Assembly (NCBI GenBank): GCA_002395805.1 | Contig: DGVB01000027.1 | Location: forward strand, 28,114-92,113 | DNA length: 64,000 nucleotides | Direction of reading: 5' to 3' | Source of the DNA: Bacteroidales bacterium UBA4295 | GTDB taxonomy: Bacteria > Bacteroidota > Bacteroidia > Bacteroidales > Paludibacteraceae | Part shown: piece by piece, positions 43,278 to 53,082 of the stretch | How positions within the stretch are numbered: the stretch's first letter is position 1 | Layout: each line of letters opens with the position of its first letter | Notes under the pieces: generated by a model | What the model was told of the DNA's origin: nothing | Databases searched by the model: none | Seen by the model: the letters and a program-made list of their open reading frames with translations, nothing else | Translations under genes and position numbers: made by a program

Positions 43278-44927
43278 TTATTTGCCGCGCTCGAGAAGCA
43301 ATGTGCGAGTAGGCTGGTCGCATACCTCGGTCGGACCGTAATACTGAATCGGACCCGGATAAATATAACTGGTAACAGGATCTGCCCACTCCTCGCGATG
43401 AGCTTGCAGGTACTGGAACGGCTTGCCGTTGAGATCCACAAGTGCTTTCTGGATAACCGGTTTCATCTTGCCGTTGCGCTTCTCCATATTCATCATCATC
43501 GTGATTGGCACACCGCCGGCGAGCCACTCTGCTGCAGGTCTGGTCAGGTTGCGAACGAGGGACATATAACCCGTCTTGCCGGCTGCTATCAGATGCGTCG
43601 CGTTCACGCCAATCGAGTAGCAATAGTCTGCATCGAAATTCGACGGCATAGCGCAGCGGCCTTCGTAACCGAAGAAGTGGTTGAGCGCCGAGAATTTTCC
43701 TTTGTATTCGCCGTTCGCTTTGAGTACGGCAAGGCGTTTGCCTACCATTTCAATAAGCAGTTTCTCGGTCTCGATCTGGCTTACCATCACGTTTCCGTGA
43801 GGATCGCGGTCAAGGGTCAACTGGCGTGCAATACCTTTCGGCAGCGAGCGGTAGAGTTCGCACGAAGCTGGCGTCAGTTTGCTCTTGACATATTCGCGCT
43901 TGGCATCGTCGCCGTCCAGAGAAGAGAACTCTTCGTTGTTCGCCAGCATGTCGTTCAACTCTTGAATCAACACGCGCATGGCAGGAATGAACTCAATCAA
44001 ACCTTCCGGAATAAGAATAGTACCGAAATTGAGACCCGCATTGGCGCGGTTGACGATAACTTTGACGATATCTTCTACAATCTCGTTTAGCGTCATTTTC
44101 TTTGCCTCTACCTCTTCCGAAATGAGGCATACATTCGGCTGGCTCTGCAGCGCGCACTCAAGAGCGATATGGCTTGCTGAACGACCCATCAGACGAATGA
44201 AATGCCAGTATTTCTTGGCAGAGTTCGCATCCCGCTGAATATTACCGATCAACTCGGCATAGGTCTTGCAAGCGGTGTCGAAACCGAATGAAGTTTCGAT
44301 CATTTCATTCTTCAGGTCGCCGTCAATGGTCTTCGGGCAGCCGATCACTTGAATACCGCATTGTTTCTGCAGATAGTACTCCGCCAGCACGCAAGCGTTC
44401 GTGTTGCTGTCGTCGCCGCCGATAATCACGATGGCTTTGATACCCAATTGTTTGCATACTTCGATACCGTTGTCGAACTGCCAGGTCTCTTCCAGTTTGG
44501 TGCGGCCGGAACCGATGATATCAAAACCGCCGGTATTGCGGTACTCGTTAATAATGTCACCGGTCAGTTCTTGATATTTGCCGTCAATCAGACCGCTTGG
44601 GCCGCCAAGGAACCCGTAGAGTTTGCTTTTCGGATTCAAAGCCTTGAGACCGTCATAGAGACCGGAGATGACATTGTGACCGCCGGGAGCTTGACCACCG
44701 GAAAGGATTACACCTACATTAAGAGGTTCGCTTTCGTTTTTGCCGCTCATCGGCTCCATGGTAATTATTGGAAGACCATAGGTGTTCGGGAAAAGTTTCT
44801 TGATCTCTTCCTGATCTGCTACCGAATGAGTTTTCTCGCCTTCTACCAGGCGTACTGCACCTTGCAAAGCTACTGGCATCTTAGGCTGATAGCCCTGACG
44901 CGCAATTTGTAATGGACTTTTTTGCAT
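43278..44927 (-). CDS. pfp: Diphosphate-dependent fructose-6-phosphate 1-phosphotransferase
   Basis: 549 residues, the long PPi-PFK type. The donor motif reads [11 protein letters not shown]; the second Asp in GGDDS marks PPi use, where ATP enzymes have GGDGS. The catalytic loop [12 protein letters not shown] and the MGRSASH motif are also present. It makes fructose-1,6-bisphosphate reversibly using pyrophosphate. The family is common in Bacteroidales. The stop is followed directly by the ATG of the next gene. Confidence 0.96.
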   Translation of the reverse strand: MQKSPLQIARQGYQPKMPVALQGAVRLVEGEKTHSVADQEEIKKLFPNTYGLPIITMEPMSGKNESEPLNVGVILSGGQAPGGHNVISGLYDGLKALNPKSKLYGFLGGPSGLIDGKYQELTGDIINEYRNTGGFDIIGSGRTKLEETWQFDNGIEVCKQLGIKAIVIIGGDDSNTNACVLAEYYLQKQCGIQVIGCPKTIDGDLKNEMIETSFGFDTACKTYAELIGNIQRDANSAKKYWHFIRLMGRSASHIALECALQSQPNVCLISEEVEAKKMTLNEIVEDIVKVIVNRANAGLNFGTILIPEGLIEFIPAMRVLIQELNDMLANNEEFSSLDGDDAKREYVKSKLTPASCELYRSLPKGIARQLTLDRDPHGNVMVSQIETEKLLIEMVGKRLAVLKANGEYKGKFSALNHFFGYEGRCAMPSNFDADYCYSIGVNATHLIAAGKTGYMSLVRNLTRPAAEWLAGGVPITMMMNMEKRNGKMKPVIQKALVDLNGKPFQYLQAHREEWADPVTSYIYPGPIQYYGPTEVCDQPTRTLLLERGK

Positions 44928-44989
44928 AATCTTATATTTTTAGTTGTTAACAATCTAACTATTTAACGTCGCTTCAGCGACCATTTTAA

Positions 44990-46345
<1,356 letters not shown>

Positions 46346-46403
46346 ATCTGACGGGTAAAAATACCCTAAATTGTTACTTTTTTACAAAAAAATCAAAAAA
46401 TAT

Positions 46404-46434
46404 TTGGTCATGTCAAAAAAAAGCAGTACCTTTG
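46404..46434 (+). promoter_or_regulatory. Bacteroidetes-type promoter for tRNA-Lys
   Basis: TTG (46404-46406), 20 bases, TACCTTTG (46427-46434), 34 bases before the tRNA 5' end. Confidence 0.85.
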
Positions 46435-46468
46435 CACCCGCTTTTGACAAAAAGGCATCAAAAACGGA

Positions 46469-46541
46469 GAATCAGTAGCTCAGCAGGTAGAGCACATCCC
46501 TTTTAAGGATGGGGTCCTGGGTTCGAGCCCCAGCTGGTTCA
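46469..46541 (+). tRNA. tRNA-Lys (anticodon TTT)
   Basis: A 73-base cloverleaf. Acceptor GAATCAG pairs with CTGGTTC (one G-T pair), discriminator A. D arm with AGCTCAGCAGGTAGAGC, anticodon loop CTTTTAA with anticodon TTT, T arm CTGGG TTCGAGC CCCAG. CCA is not encoded. It stands alone with its own promoter and terminator. Confidence 0.97.
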
Positions 46542-46544
46542 CAG

Positions 46545-46634
46545 AAAGAGAGTTTCGGCTCTCTTTTTTGTTTTCTGCCCCGTCCTTATTCCCTTTTCTC
46601 ATTCTTTCAAATAGCACGTTGCAATTTTGCTTGC
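46545..46634 (-). ncRNA. Possible short leftward transcript between a promoter and a hairpin
   Basis: A full consensus promoter on the minus strand (46664-46634) has no gene downstream within 280 bases except ispG. About 80 bases later comes the tRNA terminator hairpin in reverse. The span holds no open reading frame of note. It could be a small RNA or an ispG promoter with a long leader. Confidence 0.3.
46547..46570 (+). terminator. Terminator after tRNA-Lys
   Basis: Hairpin AGAGAG, loop TTTCGG, CTCTCT followed by six T. It can also stop leftward transcripts in part. Confidence 0.85.
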
Positions 46635-46664
46635 AAAATTACTACAAAAAATCCGAATGTGCAA
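46634..46664 (-). promoter_or_regulatory. Bacteroidetes-type promoter pointing left
   Basis: Minus strand TTG (46664-46662), 20 bases, TAATTTTG (46641-46634). Confidence 0.75.
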
Positions 46665-46692
46665 GTATAAAAGGCTTTTTTATTCCGAAACC

Positions 46693-46721
46693 TATAAAAA
46701 AAGCGTCTGGTGAGACGCTTT
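46693..46721 (-). terminator. Terminator of the ECF sigma operon
   Basis: Perfect 9-bp hairpin (AAAGCGTCT and AGACGCTTT, 46700-46721) followed on the minus strand by a run of T, 33 bases after the DUF6249 stop. Confidence 0.88.
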
Positions 46722-46753
46722 CGTGAAGAAGATTTTTTATGTGATATGTATAA

Positions 46754-47185
46754 TCACTCTTTTGTTTCGATACTATTTTCCTTGTTGCCGTATTTCTTGT
46801 AGAGGTGCATCTCTACGAGGAAGGAACAAAGGAGACCGATACCGATACCGCAGGCGATGATGAGCCAGAAATAAATGCTCTTGGTTGCTACGCCCACCAG
46901 CCAGTCAATACATCCGCCAAGACCTATTCCGAGCAAGATACATGCAGCACGGAGGTTTTCCAAGTTGAACGGTCCCATCTTACGCGGCTGCTTCTTCGGT
47001 TCGTCAATGAGCAGTTTGGCGGTCTCCGGATCGGTGTGGTTCTCAATGATGAGTTGACGGATTTCTTTGTCTTTCGTCTTCTTGTGCATAGAGGACCAAA
47101 AGGCCATTACTACAGCTATGATAGGCAGACCAAAAATACAAATAATGGCTACGATACCAACAAAATTATCAGCTATATATTCCAT
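46754..47185 (-). CDS. DUF6249-type small membrane protein
   Basis: 143 residues with three membrane helices: GIVAIICIFGLPIIAVVMAFW (residues 10-30), then a basic loop HKKTKDKEIRQLIIENH with PKKQPRKMG, then ACILLGIGLGGCIDWLVGV and FWLIIACGIGIGLLCSFLVE. This pattern matches DUF6249, which in Bacteroidetes follows an ECF sigma gene and a small anchor gene. The role is unknown; it may modulate the sigma factor. The gene ends the operon before a terminator. Confidence 0.8.
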   Translation of the reverse strand: MEYIADNFVGIVAIICIFGLPIIAVVMAFWSSMHKKTKDKEIRQLIIENHTDPETAKLLIDEPKKQPRKMGPFNLENLRAACILLGIGLGGCIDWLVGVATKSIYFWLIIACGIGIGLLCSFLVEMHLYKKYGNKENSIETKE

Positions 47186-47275
47186 AATACTAAAAAATTT
47201 AATTGTTTAACAATGTTATTTTTGCGGGCTACCGGTCTGCCCTTCTATTTATATGATACGGGGAGTGCAGAAAGG

Positions 47276-47599
47276 TTACACCTCCGGCGAAAAATAATGC
47301 AAGCGTTGCGCCGCCAGAGCAAGGATGGTAGCAACGGGGATAGCTATGCAAACGGTTTGCAGCTGCTCCGGCATTTCCGGCATAAAGACAAAGAGCGCAT
47401 AGATATACACCACTACCGCAACCGGCAGACCGAAACAGAGACCGAGCAGTTTTGCCCATTTGCGCAAGGTCTTGAGCCGCATGTCGCGGCGTACGGTACG
47501 CATGACCTGACGGTTTATCTGTTCCATCGCCTTGTGCTGCTGTGCAGACTGCTGAAACAGCGTGTCCAATTTGTAATCAGTTATTGTTTCCATGTTCAA
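47276..47599 (-). CDS. Small membrane protein, probable sigma-factor partner
   Basis: 107 residues. A helical, charged N-terminal half (LDTLFQQSAQQHKAMEQINR, VMRTVRRDMRLKTL) is followed by two hydrophobic segments (LLGLCFGLPVAVVVYIYALF and LQTVCIAIPVATILALAA). It overlaps the end of the ECF sigma gene by 23 bases. Position and shape suggest a membrane-bound anti-sigma or sensor protein, but no zinc-binding HxxxCxxC motif is present. This is inference. Confidence 0.65.
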   Translation of the reverse strand: MNMETITDYKLDTLFQQSAQQHKAMEQINRQVMRTVRRDMRLKTLRKWAKLLGLCFGLPVAVVVYIYALFVFMPEMPEQLQTVCIAIPVATILALAAQRLHYFSPEV

Positions 47600-48155
47600 T
47601 CTTTTTCTTTAGTCTTTCTCTGATGCGGAATAACCGCACTTTGATATTGTTTTCCGTTTGTCCGAGCCGTTCGGCGATTGTTTGCAGCGGAACTCCGTCG
47701 TAATAGTGCCACCGGATGATCTGTCGGTCGGGTTCAGGCAGTTGCGTAATCGCCAGCTCCAAGGCTTGCAGTTGTTGTTCTTTCTGCTCGTCGTAGCCTT
47801 CGTCCGTCAGGTCTTCTGATAGATCCTCAATAGAGATTTCAGTTCCGTATGGCTGGCTTGCTCCGGTTCTAAACCGGCGTCGTTTTTCTTTCTCCAAAAG
47901 GCGCAAGCCGATATGATTCGCAATGACCGTTACCCACGCACCGAAATTGCCTCCATGCCACGAATCCAGTTGTTTGTAGGCTTGTATGAATGCCAACTGT
48001 GTCACTTCAGCGGCGTCCTCCTCGTCGTGCATGAGCCTTAAGGCAGCATTGTACACTGGCAGAGAGTACCGTTGCATCAACGTGCCAAACGCGCGCGAAT
48101 CGTTCTCGCGCAGCACTTGCCTAATCAGTTCTATGTCGGATACATTGCCCTTCAC
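47577..48155 (-). CDS. ECF-type RNA polymerase sigma factor
   Basis: 192 residues. Region 2: FGTLMQRYSLPVYNAALRLM, DEEDAAEVTQLAFIQAYKQL, then FGAWVTVIANHIGLRLLEKE. Region 4: LPEPDRQIIRWHYYDGVPLQ, then TIAERLGQTENNIKVRLFRI (helix-turn-helix). A 45-residue acidic linker joins them. It directs transcription of an envelope or stress regulon; degP, divergently placed, is an obvious possible target, but its promoter looks like sigma-54 instead. Confidence 0.94.
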   Translation of the reverse strand: MKGNVSDIELIRQVLRENDSRAFGTLMQRYSLPVYNAALRLMHDEEDAAEVTQLAFIQAYKQLDSWHGGNFGAWVTVIANHIGLRLLEKEKRRRFRTGASQPYGTEISIEDLSEDLTDEGYDEQKEQQLQALELAITQLPEPDRQIIRWHYYDGVPLQTIAERLGQTENNIKVRLFRIRERLKKKIEHGNNN

Positions 48156-48280
48156 TTACTAATAAGAGACACGAATCTTCAAAAGGTTACACGAAAATAC
48201 AATAAAAATTGCACAATATAACCATTTCCTATATAATTCCGGTTCTACCGAGTACAAATACTATGCCGAGAGTGAAAAAC

Positions 48281-48300
48281 ACGCCCGAATCTTAATAATC
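48281..48300. repeat. 20-bp direct repeat, copy 1
   Basis: ACGCCCGAATCTTAATAATC, identical to 48387-48406; possible activator sites upstream of degP. Confidence 0.95.
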
Positions 48301-48337
48301 ATATACTTTTCAACCTCGTTCCAACATCGTTTTAATC

Positions 48338-48392
48338 AGCAGACGTCGCGCTGACCTTGCGCTGCTCCAAGACTGGTTTTGGTCTAACGCCC
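48338..48392. repeat. 11-bp phased degenerate units
   Basis: Units AGCAGACGTCG, CGCTGACCTTG, CGCTGCTCCAA, GACTGGTTTTG, GTCTAACGCCC. The first two also occur at 54594-54615 with one base changed. Confidence 0.7.
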
Positions 48393-48406
48393 GAATCTTA
48401 ATAATC
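48387..48406. repeat. 20-bp direct repeat, copy 2
   Basis: Identical to 48281-48300, ending nine bases before the sigma-54-type -24 element. Confidence 0.95.
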
Positions 48407-48415
48407 GTCCTCTTT

Positions 48416-48431
48416 TGGCACAGATTTTGCA
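48416..48431 (+). promoter_or_regulatory. Sigma-54-type promoter of degP
   Basis: TGGCACAGATTTTGCA: the -24 GG and -12 GC are 10 bases apart, exactly as in RpoN promoters. It lies 33 bases before the degP ATG. Confidence 0.75.
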
Positions 48432-48464
48432 ACTAAGGATGTGCAACTAAAATTATTCGGAACT

Positions 48465-49955
48465 ATGAAAAAGATATTCAGATTTTTGGGCATCGGGCTG
48501 CTCGTCGCAGCAGTCAGTGCCGGAACAACACTCGCTGTCTTGAAATACAGCAATCCGCAATTTCAAATCACCAATTACAAATCACAAATCACAAATGATT
48601 CCACCGGAATCCCTGTCGCCTACAGCCGCTTCGCGTCTCTGCCGCAGGCAGGAGAGACGGATTTCACTCAGGCAGCCGAGCTGTCCGTCAATGCTGTGGT
48701 ACACGTCAAGACGACCTACCGCAACCAGGTCTCCTCGCAGCAGATGGACCTTTTTGAGTTCTTCTTCGGCCGTCCGGGACAGCAACGCGAGATGCCGGCG
48801 CAACAGGCTTCCGGCTCGGGTGTCATCATCTCCGAGGACGGTTATATCGTCACCAACAACCATGTCATCGACCGTGCGGACCAGATTCAGGTTGTCCTCA
48901 ACGACAAACGCGAATACACGGCTACGCTGGTCGGCACAGATCCGAACACCGACATCGCGCTCCTGAAAATCGAAGAGACAGGGCTGCCGGTAATCCTGAT
49001 GGGCAACTCCGACGACCTGCGTGTCGGCGAATGGGTGCTTGCCGTCGGCAATCCGTTCAACCTGACTTCGACCGTCACGGCTGGTATCGTGTCCGCCAAG
49101 GCGCGTAACATCAATATCCTTAACGCGGAGATGAAGATTGAGTCGTTCATCCAGACCGACGCGGCAGTCAATCCCGGCAACTCCGGCGGTGCGCTGGTCA
49201 ACACACGCGGCGAACTGGTGGGTATCAACACCGCCATCGCTTCGCAGACGGGTTCGTATTCGGGCTATAGTTTTGCTGTGCCGACAAGTATCGTGCAGAA
49301 AGTGGTAAGCGACATCCGCCAGTACGGCGTCGTGCAACGCGCTATCCTCGGCGTGCAGATGCGTGAGATCACGTCCGAACTGAAGAAAGAGAAAAACCTG
49401 ACAACTCTCCAAGGGGCATACGTAGAACGCGTAGTGCCGGACGGCGCGGCAGAGAAAGCAGGTATCAAGAGCGGCGATGTAATCACGCGCATTGACGATG
49501 CAGCCGTCAAGACAGGCACCGACCTGCAGGAACATATAGGTCGTCACCGTCCGGGTGATGTGGTGAGTGTGACGCTGCTCCGCGATGGCAAGACCATGAC
49601 TGTTCAGGCTACGCTCACCAACCGCGATGGTGGCACAGGTGTCATCTCAGCCGAGGACAAAGCGTCCGTCTTAGGTGCCACGTTCTCCGAACTGACCGAT
49701 GCGCAGAAAGAGCGCCTGGGGATCAACTATGGTCTGCAGATCAAGTCGCTCAAGGCGGGCAAACTGAAGAGTGCCGGTGTTCCCTCGGACTTCATCATCC
49801 TGAAAGTCAATAACCGCTCCGTGCGCACCGAAGAAGACCTTGACGACATCGTCCGCCGTGCCAACTCCGCCTCCGAACACGACCGCGTCCTCTTCATCAC
49901 CGGCTGCACCCCGCAAGGCCGCATTCGTTACTACGCTGTCAATCTGGCAGAGTAA
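48465..49955 (+). CDS. degP: Periplasmic Do/HtrA serine protease (DegP-like)
   Basis: 496 residues from the ATG at 48465; an in-frame GTG at 48441 was rejected. An N-terminal hydrophobic segment (FLGIGLLVAAVSAGTTLAV) is a signal or anchor. The catalytic triad is His in IVTNNHVID, Asp in PNTDIALLK and Ser in VNPGNSGGALVN. Two PDZ domains follow (VPDGAAEKAGIKSGDVITRI, LKSAGVPSDFIILKV). Just after the membrane segment, NPQFQITNYKSQITN is encoded by a heptamer repeat. It degrades or holds misfolded envelope proteins. A strong hairpin follows the stop. Confidence 0.95.
   Translation: MKKIFRFLGIGLLVAAVSAGTTLAVLKYSNPQFQITNYKSQITNDSTGIPVAYSRFASLPQAGETDFTQAAELSVNAVVHVKTTYRNQVSSQQMDLFEFFFGRPGQQREMPAQQASGSGVIISEDGYIVTNNHVIDRADQIQVVLNDKREYTATLVGTDPNTDIALLKIEETGLPVILMGNSDDLRVGEWVLAVGNPFNLTSTVTAGIVSAKARNINILNAEMKIESFIQTDAAVNPGNSGGALVNTRGELVGINTAIASQTGSYSGYSFAVPTSIVQKVVSDIRQYGVVQRAILGVQMREITSELKKEKNLTTLQGAYVERVVPDGAAEKAGIKSGDVITRIDDAAVKTGTDLQEHIGRHRPGDVVSVTLLRDGKTMTVQATLTNRDGGTGVISAEDKASVLGATFSELTDAQKERLGINYGLQIKSLKAGKLKSAGVPSDFIILKVNNRSVRTEEDLDDIVRRANSASEHDRVLFITGCTPQGRIRYYAVNLAE
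48561..48597. repeat. 7-bp repeat (TCACAAA type) translated within degP
   Basis: Units TCACCAA, TTACAAA, TCACAAA, TCACAAA encode QITNYKSQITN, right after the membrane segment. Confidence 0.85.
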
Positions 49956-49982
49956 GGATGTACGATTGTTAAGATTCCGAAT

Positions 49983-50012
49983 GATAAATGGGGCGAAATC
50001 GCCCCATTTATC
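49983..50012. terminator. Strong hairpin after degP
   Basis: Perfect 13-bp stem (GATAAATGGGGCG and CGCCCCATTTATC) with a 4-base AAAT loop. There is no clear T run, so it may stabilise the mRNA end rather than terminate alone. Confidence 0.7.
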
Positions 50013-50115
50013 GTCCCGTATCTTTCCCGTACGTCTCTCCTACGCGGCAGGTAAGTGCTAAAAGTGACGATTATTAAGAATAAATAAGTTCGTCCCTATT
50101 TTCAAAAAAATGTAT

Positions 50116-50123
50116 TACCTTTG
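50116..50123 (+). promoter_or_regulatory. TAnnTTTG -7 box of the small RNA
   Basis: TACCTTTG at 50116-50123; the -33 element is weak (TTCGTCC near 50089). Confidence 0.6.
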
Positions 50124-50129
50124 CGCTCG

Positions 50130-50243
50130 GAATCCCCGGTAGTCCCTGACGCAAGTCAAACTATCGGGTGTCGTTTTTATAGTACCTCTCCTGTTTGACT
50201 TTACTTCTCCCCGCATGTTCGAACACGCGGGGAGATAGTTTTT
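50130..50243 (+). ncRNA. Probable structured small RNA of about 115 nt
   Basis: Downstream of a TACCTTTG box lies a hairpin with stem CCCGGTAGT (50135-50143) and ACTATCGGG (50160-50168). Inside it is a second stem TGAC/GTCA closed by a GCAA tetraloop. A pyrimidine-rich linker leads to a terminator hairpin, TCTCCCCGC (50206-50214) and GCGGGGAGA (50227-50235), then TTTTT. No open reading frame is present. I cannot match it to a known RNA family. Its end overlaps the convergent leuS stop by two bases. Confidence 0.6.
50206..50243 (+). terminator. Intrinsic terminator of the small RNA
   Basis: 9-bp GC-rich stem with an inner TGTT/AACA stem, then a T run to the right only. Its orientation fits a rightward transcript, not leuS. 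Confidence 0.8.
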
Positions 50244-53058
50244 ACATCACAATGTTGACAATCCTGCCGGGCACAACAATAATCTTCTTTACCGCATTGC
50301 CGGCAAGGTATTTGGCGGTGTCTTCGTGGGCGAGGACAAGTTTCTCAACCTCGTCTTTCGGAGTGTTCTTCGGGCACTCAAGCGTGAAACGTACCTTGCC
50401 GTTGAACTGCACAGGGTATTTCTGCGTATCCTCTACCAGATACGCCTCGTTGCACTCCGGCCATTCGGCATTGACCACAAACTTGGTACTTGGTACTTGG
50501 TCACCTTGCACCTTGTGCCACATTTCCTCTGCGATATGCGGAGCGTACGGTGCGAGAAGGATTGCAATCGGTTCAAGGATAGCGCGTTTGCTGCACTTGA
50601 GTGCGGACAGTTCGTTCTGCGCAATCATGAACGCAGGAATAGAGGTATTGAACGAGAAGTTCTCCACATCCCACGTGATTTTCTTAATCAGTTTGTGCAA
50701 GCTCCGCAGTTCTTCTTTGGTCGGCTCCTCGTCCGTGATGTTCTCGTACATGTTCCAGAGACGTTTGAGGAAACGGTGCACGCCGTCGATACCGTTGGTG
50801 TCCCAAGGTTTGGACATCTCCAGCGGACCGAGGAACATCTCATACAGACGCAGCGTGTCGGCGCCGAACTTGGCAATCACATCGTCCGGATTGACCACAT
50901 TGAACATCGACTTACTCATTTTCTCTACCGCCCAGCCACAGATATACTGCTTTGCGCCGGCGGTGTAGCCCGTCAGTTCGGACGATGTGCCGTCCGCAAA
51001 GACGAACTCGGCATTCTTGAACTCCGGCATCCATGCGCGGAAGGCGTTGATGTCCAGCACGTCGTTGTTGACGATATTCACATTCACGTGAATAGGCTGC
51101 ACTTTGCCCTTGTATTCGGGGTTCTCGATGAGGTTGTAACTGATATAGAGGTTGCCTGTCGCGCCTTCGCCTATATAGCGATAGACGAAGTTCGAACGGC
51201 CTTGAATCATACCTTGGTTGATCAGTTTCTTGAACGGTTCGTCCTCGCATATATAGCCGAGGTCATAGAGGAACTTGTTCCAGAAACGGCTGTAAATCAA
51301 GTGTCCCGTAGCGTGCTCGGAACCGCCGAGGTAGAGGTCCACCTGCCGCCAGTAAGCGTTCACGTCCTTATCGACCAGCGCTTGGTCGTTGTGCGGGTCC
51401 ATGTAACGCAGGTAGTACGCCGACGAGCCTGCGAAGCCCGGCATCGTGCAGAGTTCCAAGGAGAAGACGGTCTTGTTATCAATCAGCGATTTATCTACTA
51501 CCTTTCTGTTTTTCTCATCCCACGCCCATACAGCGGCGTTGCCCAGCGGCGGTTCGCCGGTCTCGGTGGGTTTGAAGTCCGACACCTCTGGCAGTTCGAG
51601 CGGCAGGCACTCTTCGGGCAGCGTATAAGGCATGCCGTCCTTGTAGTATATCGGGAACGGTTCGCCCCAGTAACGCTGACGGCTGAAGATAGCGTCACGC
51701 AGACGGTAATTGACTTTCACGCGGCCGATGCCCGTGTTGGTGATATATTCCTTCATGGCTTGAATAGCCTCTTTGACCTCCATGCCGTTGAGGAAACCGG
51801 AGTTGATCATCTTGCCCTCTTTGGCGTCGAACGACTCCTCGGAAACATCTGCGCCTTCAATCAGCGGAATAATCGGCAGGTTGAAATGTTTGGCGAAGGC
51901 GTAGTCGCGGCTGTCGTGCGCCGGAACTGCCATGATAGCGCCCGTGCCGTAGCCTGCAAGCACGTAGTCGGAGATATAAATAGGTATCTCGCCCTGCGTG
52001 AGCGGATTGATGGCGTACGAGCCGGTGAACACACCCGTCACGCGGCGGTCTGCGATACGTTCCCGCTCCGTGCGGTTCTTGCAACGCGCAAGGTACGCAT
52101 CCACTTCTTCGCGCTGCTCGTCGGTCACCACGCGCTGCACATACTCGCTCTCCGGCGCCAGCACCATAAACGTCACGCCATAGATTGTGTCCGCACGGGT
52201 GGTGAAGATAGTAAATGGTGCGTCTTGCCCTTTGACGGTGAACTGCATTTCTGCTCCTTCGCTTCGACCGATCCAGTTGCGTTGCGTCTCTTTGAGGCTC
52301 TCCGTCCAGTCGATTCTATCCAAGCCCTCCAATAGACGACCTGCATAAGCACTCACGCGCAGACACCATTGTCTCATGACGCGCTGCTCCACAGGATAAC
52401 CGCCACGGACGGAAAGACCTTCGCTCACCTCGTCGTTTGCCAGCACTGTACCGAGTTTCGGGCACCAGTTGACTTTCGTGTCCGCGAGGTACGCGATGCG
52501 GTAGTTCATCAACCGCTCTTGTTTCTCGCGCTCGGAAAGAGTCGCCCATTTCGGGTCGTTCGCCTCAAACTCCGCGATCAACTTGCTAATCGGCTGTGCT
52601 TTCTGCGTCTTCGGATCGAAATAGCTGTTGAACATCTGCACGAACGCCCATTGGGTCCATTTGTAGAACGCCGGATCGCACGTGCGCACCTCACGGTTCC
52701 AGTCATAGCAGAAACCTATTTTCTTGAGCTGCTCGATATAGCGGTCAATGTTCTTGAAGGTTGTCTCCTGCGGGTGCGTACCGGTCTGGATGGCGTATTG
52801 CTCTGCCGGCAGACCGTAGCTGTCAAAACCCATCGGGTGCAGCACGTTGAAGCCTTTCAGGCGCTTGTACCGCGCGTAGATGTCACTGGCGATATACCCT
52901 AACGGGTGACCGACATGCAGTCCCGCTCCCGAAGGATAAGGGAACATATCGAGCACGTAGTAGTGCGGTTTGTCACTCTCATTGGAAACGGTGTAAACAC
53001 CTGCTTCCGCCCACGCCTTTTGCCACTTCTTCTCAATCTCAGAAAAATTATATTCCAT
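50242..53058 (-). CDS. leuS: Leucyl-tRNA synthetase
   Basis: 938 residues. HIGH motif [21 protein letters not shown] motif in [16 protein letters not shown], a CP1 editing domain (about 225-420, with [17 protein letters not shown]) and the anticodon-binding C-terminal domain. It charges tRNA-Leu and edits mischarged products. Between EEMWHK and FVVNAEW the residues [10 protein letters not shown] are encoded by a heptamer repeat and look like an insertion. It follows the SPFH gene by 24 bases in one operon. A long opposite-strand frame inside it is a coding shadow. Confidence 0.97.
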   Translation of the reverse strand: MEYNFSEIEKKWQKAWAEAGVYTVSNESDKPHYYVLDMFPYPSGAGLHVGHPLGYIASDIYARYKRLKGFNVLHPMGFDSYGLPAEQYAIQTGTHPQETTFKNIDRYIEQLKKIGFCYDWNREVRTCDPAFYKWTQWAFVQMFNSYFDPKTQKAQPISKLIAEFEANDPKWATLSEREKQERLMNYRIAYLADTKVNWCPKLGTVLANDEVSEGLSVRGGYPVEQRVMRQWCLRVSAYAGRLLEGLDRIDWTESLKETQRNWIGRSEGAEMQFTVKGQDAPFTIFTTRADTIYGVTFMVLAPESEYVQRVVTDEQREEVDAYLARCKNRTERERIADRRVTGVFTGSYAINPLTQGEIPIYISDYVLAGYGTGAIMAVPAHDSRDYAFAKHFNLPIIPLIEGADVSEESFDAKEGKMINSGFLNGMEVKEAIQAMKEYITNTGIGRVKVNYRLRDAIFSRQRYWGEPFPIYYKDGMPYTLPEECLPLELPEVSDFKPTETGEPPLGNAAVWAWDEKNRKVVDKSLIDNKTVFSLELCTMPGFAGSSAYYLRYMDPHNDQALVDKDVNAYWRQVDLYLGGSEHATGHLIYSRFWNKFLYDLGYICEDEPFKKLINQGMIQGRSNFVYRYIGEGATGNLYISYNLIENPEYKGKVQPIHVNVNIVNNDVLDINAFRAWMPEFKNAEFVFADGTSSELTGYTAGAKQYICGWAVEKMSKSMFNVVNPDDVIAKFGADTLRLYEMFLGPLEMSKPWDTNGIDGVHRFLKRLWNMYENITDEEPTKEELRSLHKLIKKITWDVENFSFNTSIPAFMIAQNELSALKCSKRAILEPIAILLAPYAPHIAEEMWHKVQGDQVPSTKFVVNAEWPECNEAYLVEDTQKYPVQFNGKVRFTLECPKNTPKDEVEKLVLAHEDTAKYLAGNAVKKIIVVPGRIVNIVM
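50480..50516. repeat. 7-bp GTACCAA-type repeat translated within leuS
   Basis: Minus-strand units CAAGGTG, CAAGGTG, ACCAAGT, ACCAAGT, ACCAAGT give [11 protein letters not shown]. Confidence 0.85.
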
Positions 53059-53082
53059 AAAGTTATTTATTCATCTTCTCAT

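Larger units (their letters stand above)
48156..48464. other. Divergent regulatory region between the ECF sigma gene and degP
   Basis: 309 bases without a gene. It contains two exact 20-bp direct repeats (48281-48300 and 48387-48406), 11-bp phased units between them (48338-48392) and a sigma-54-type promoter at 48416-48431. Confidence 0.85.

Noticed and set aside
46346..46403. Riboswitch upstream of ispG
   Set aside because: Only a 5-bp palindrome (GGGTA/TACCC) is present; too small for a known aptamer.
47265..48192. GTGTAACCTTT at both 47270 and 48185 as an ECF -35 element
   Set aside because: Distance to a possible -10 (CGT) differs and is too short; one copy is in the end of a gene.
50326..52335. 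669-codon open frame on the plus strand
   Set aside because: It is antisense to leuS, which has all its motifs; the frame is open only because of leuS codon bias.
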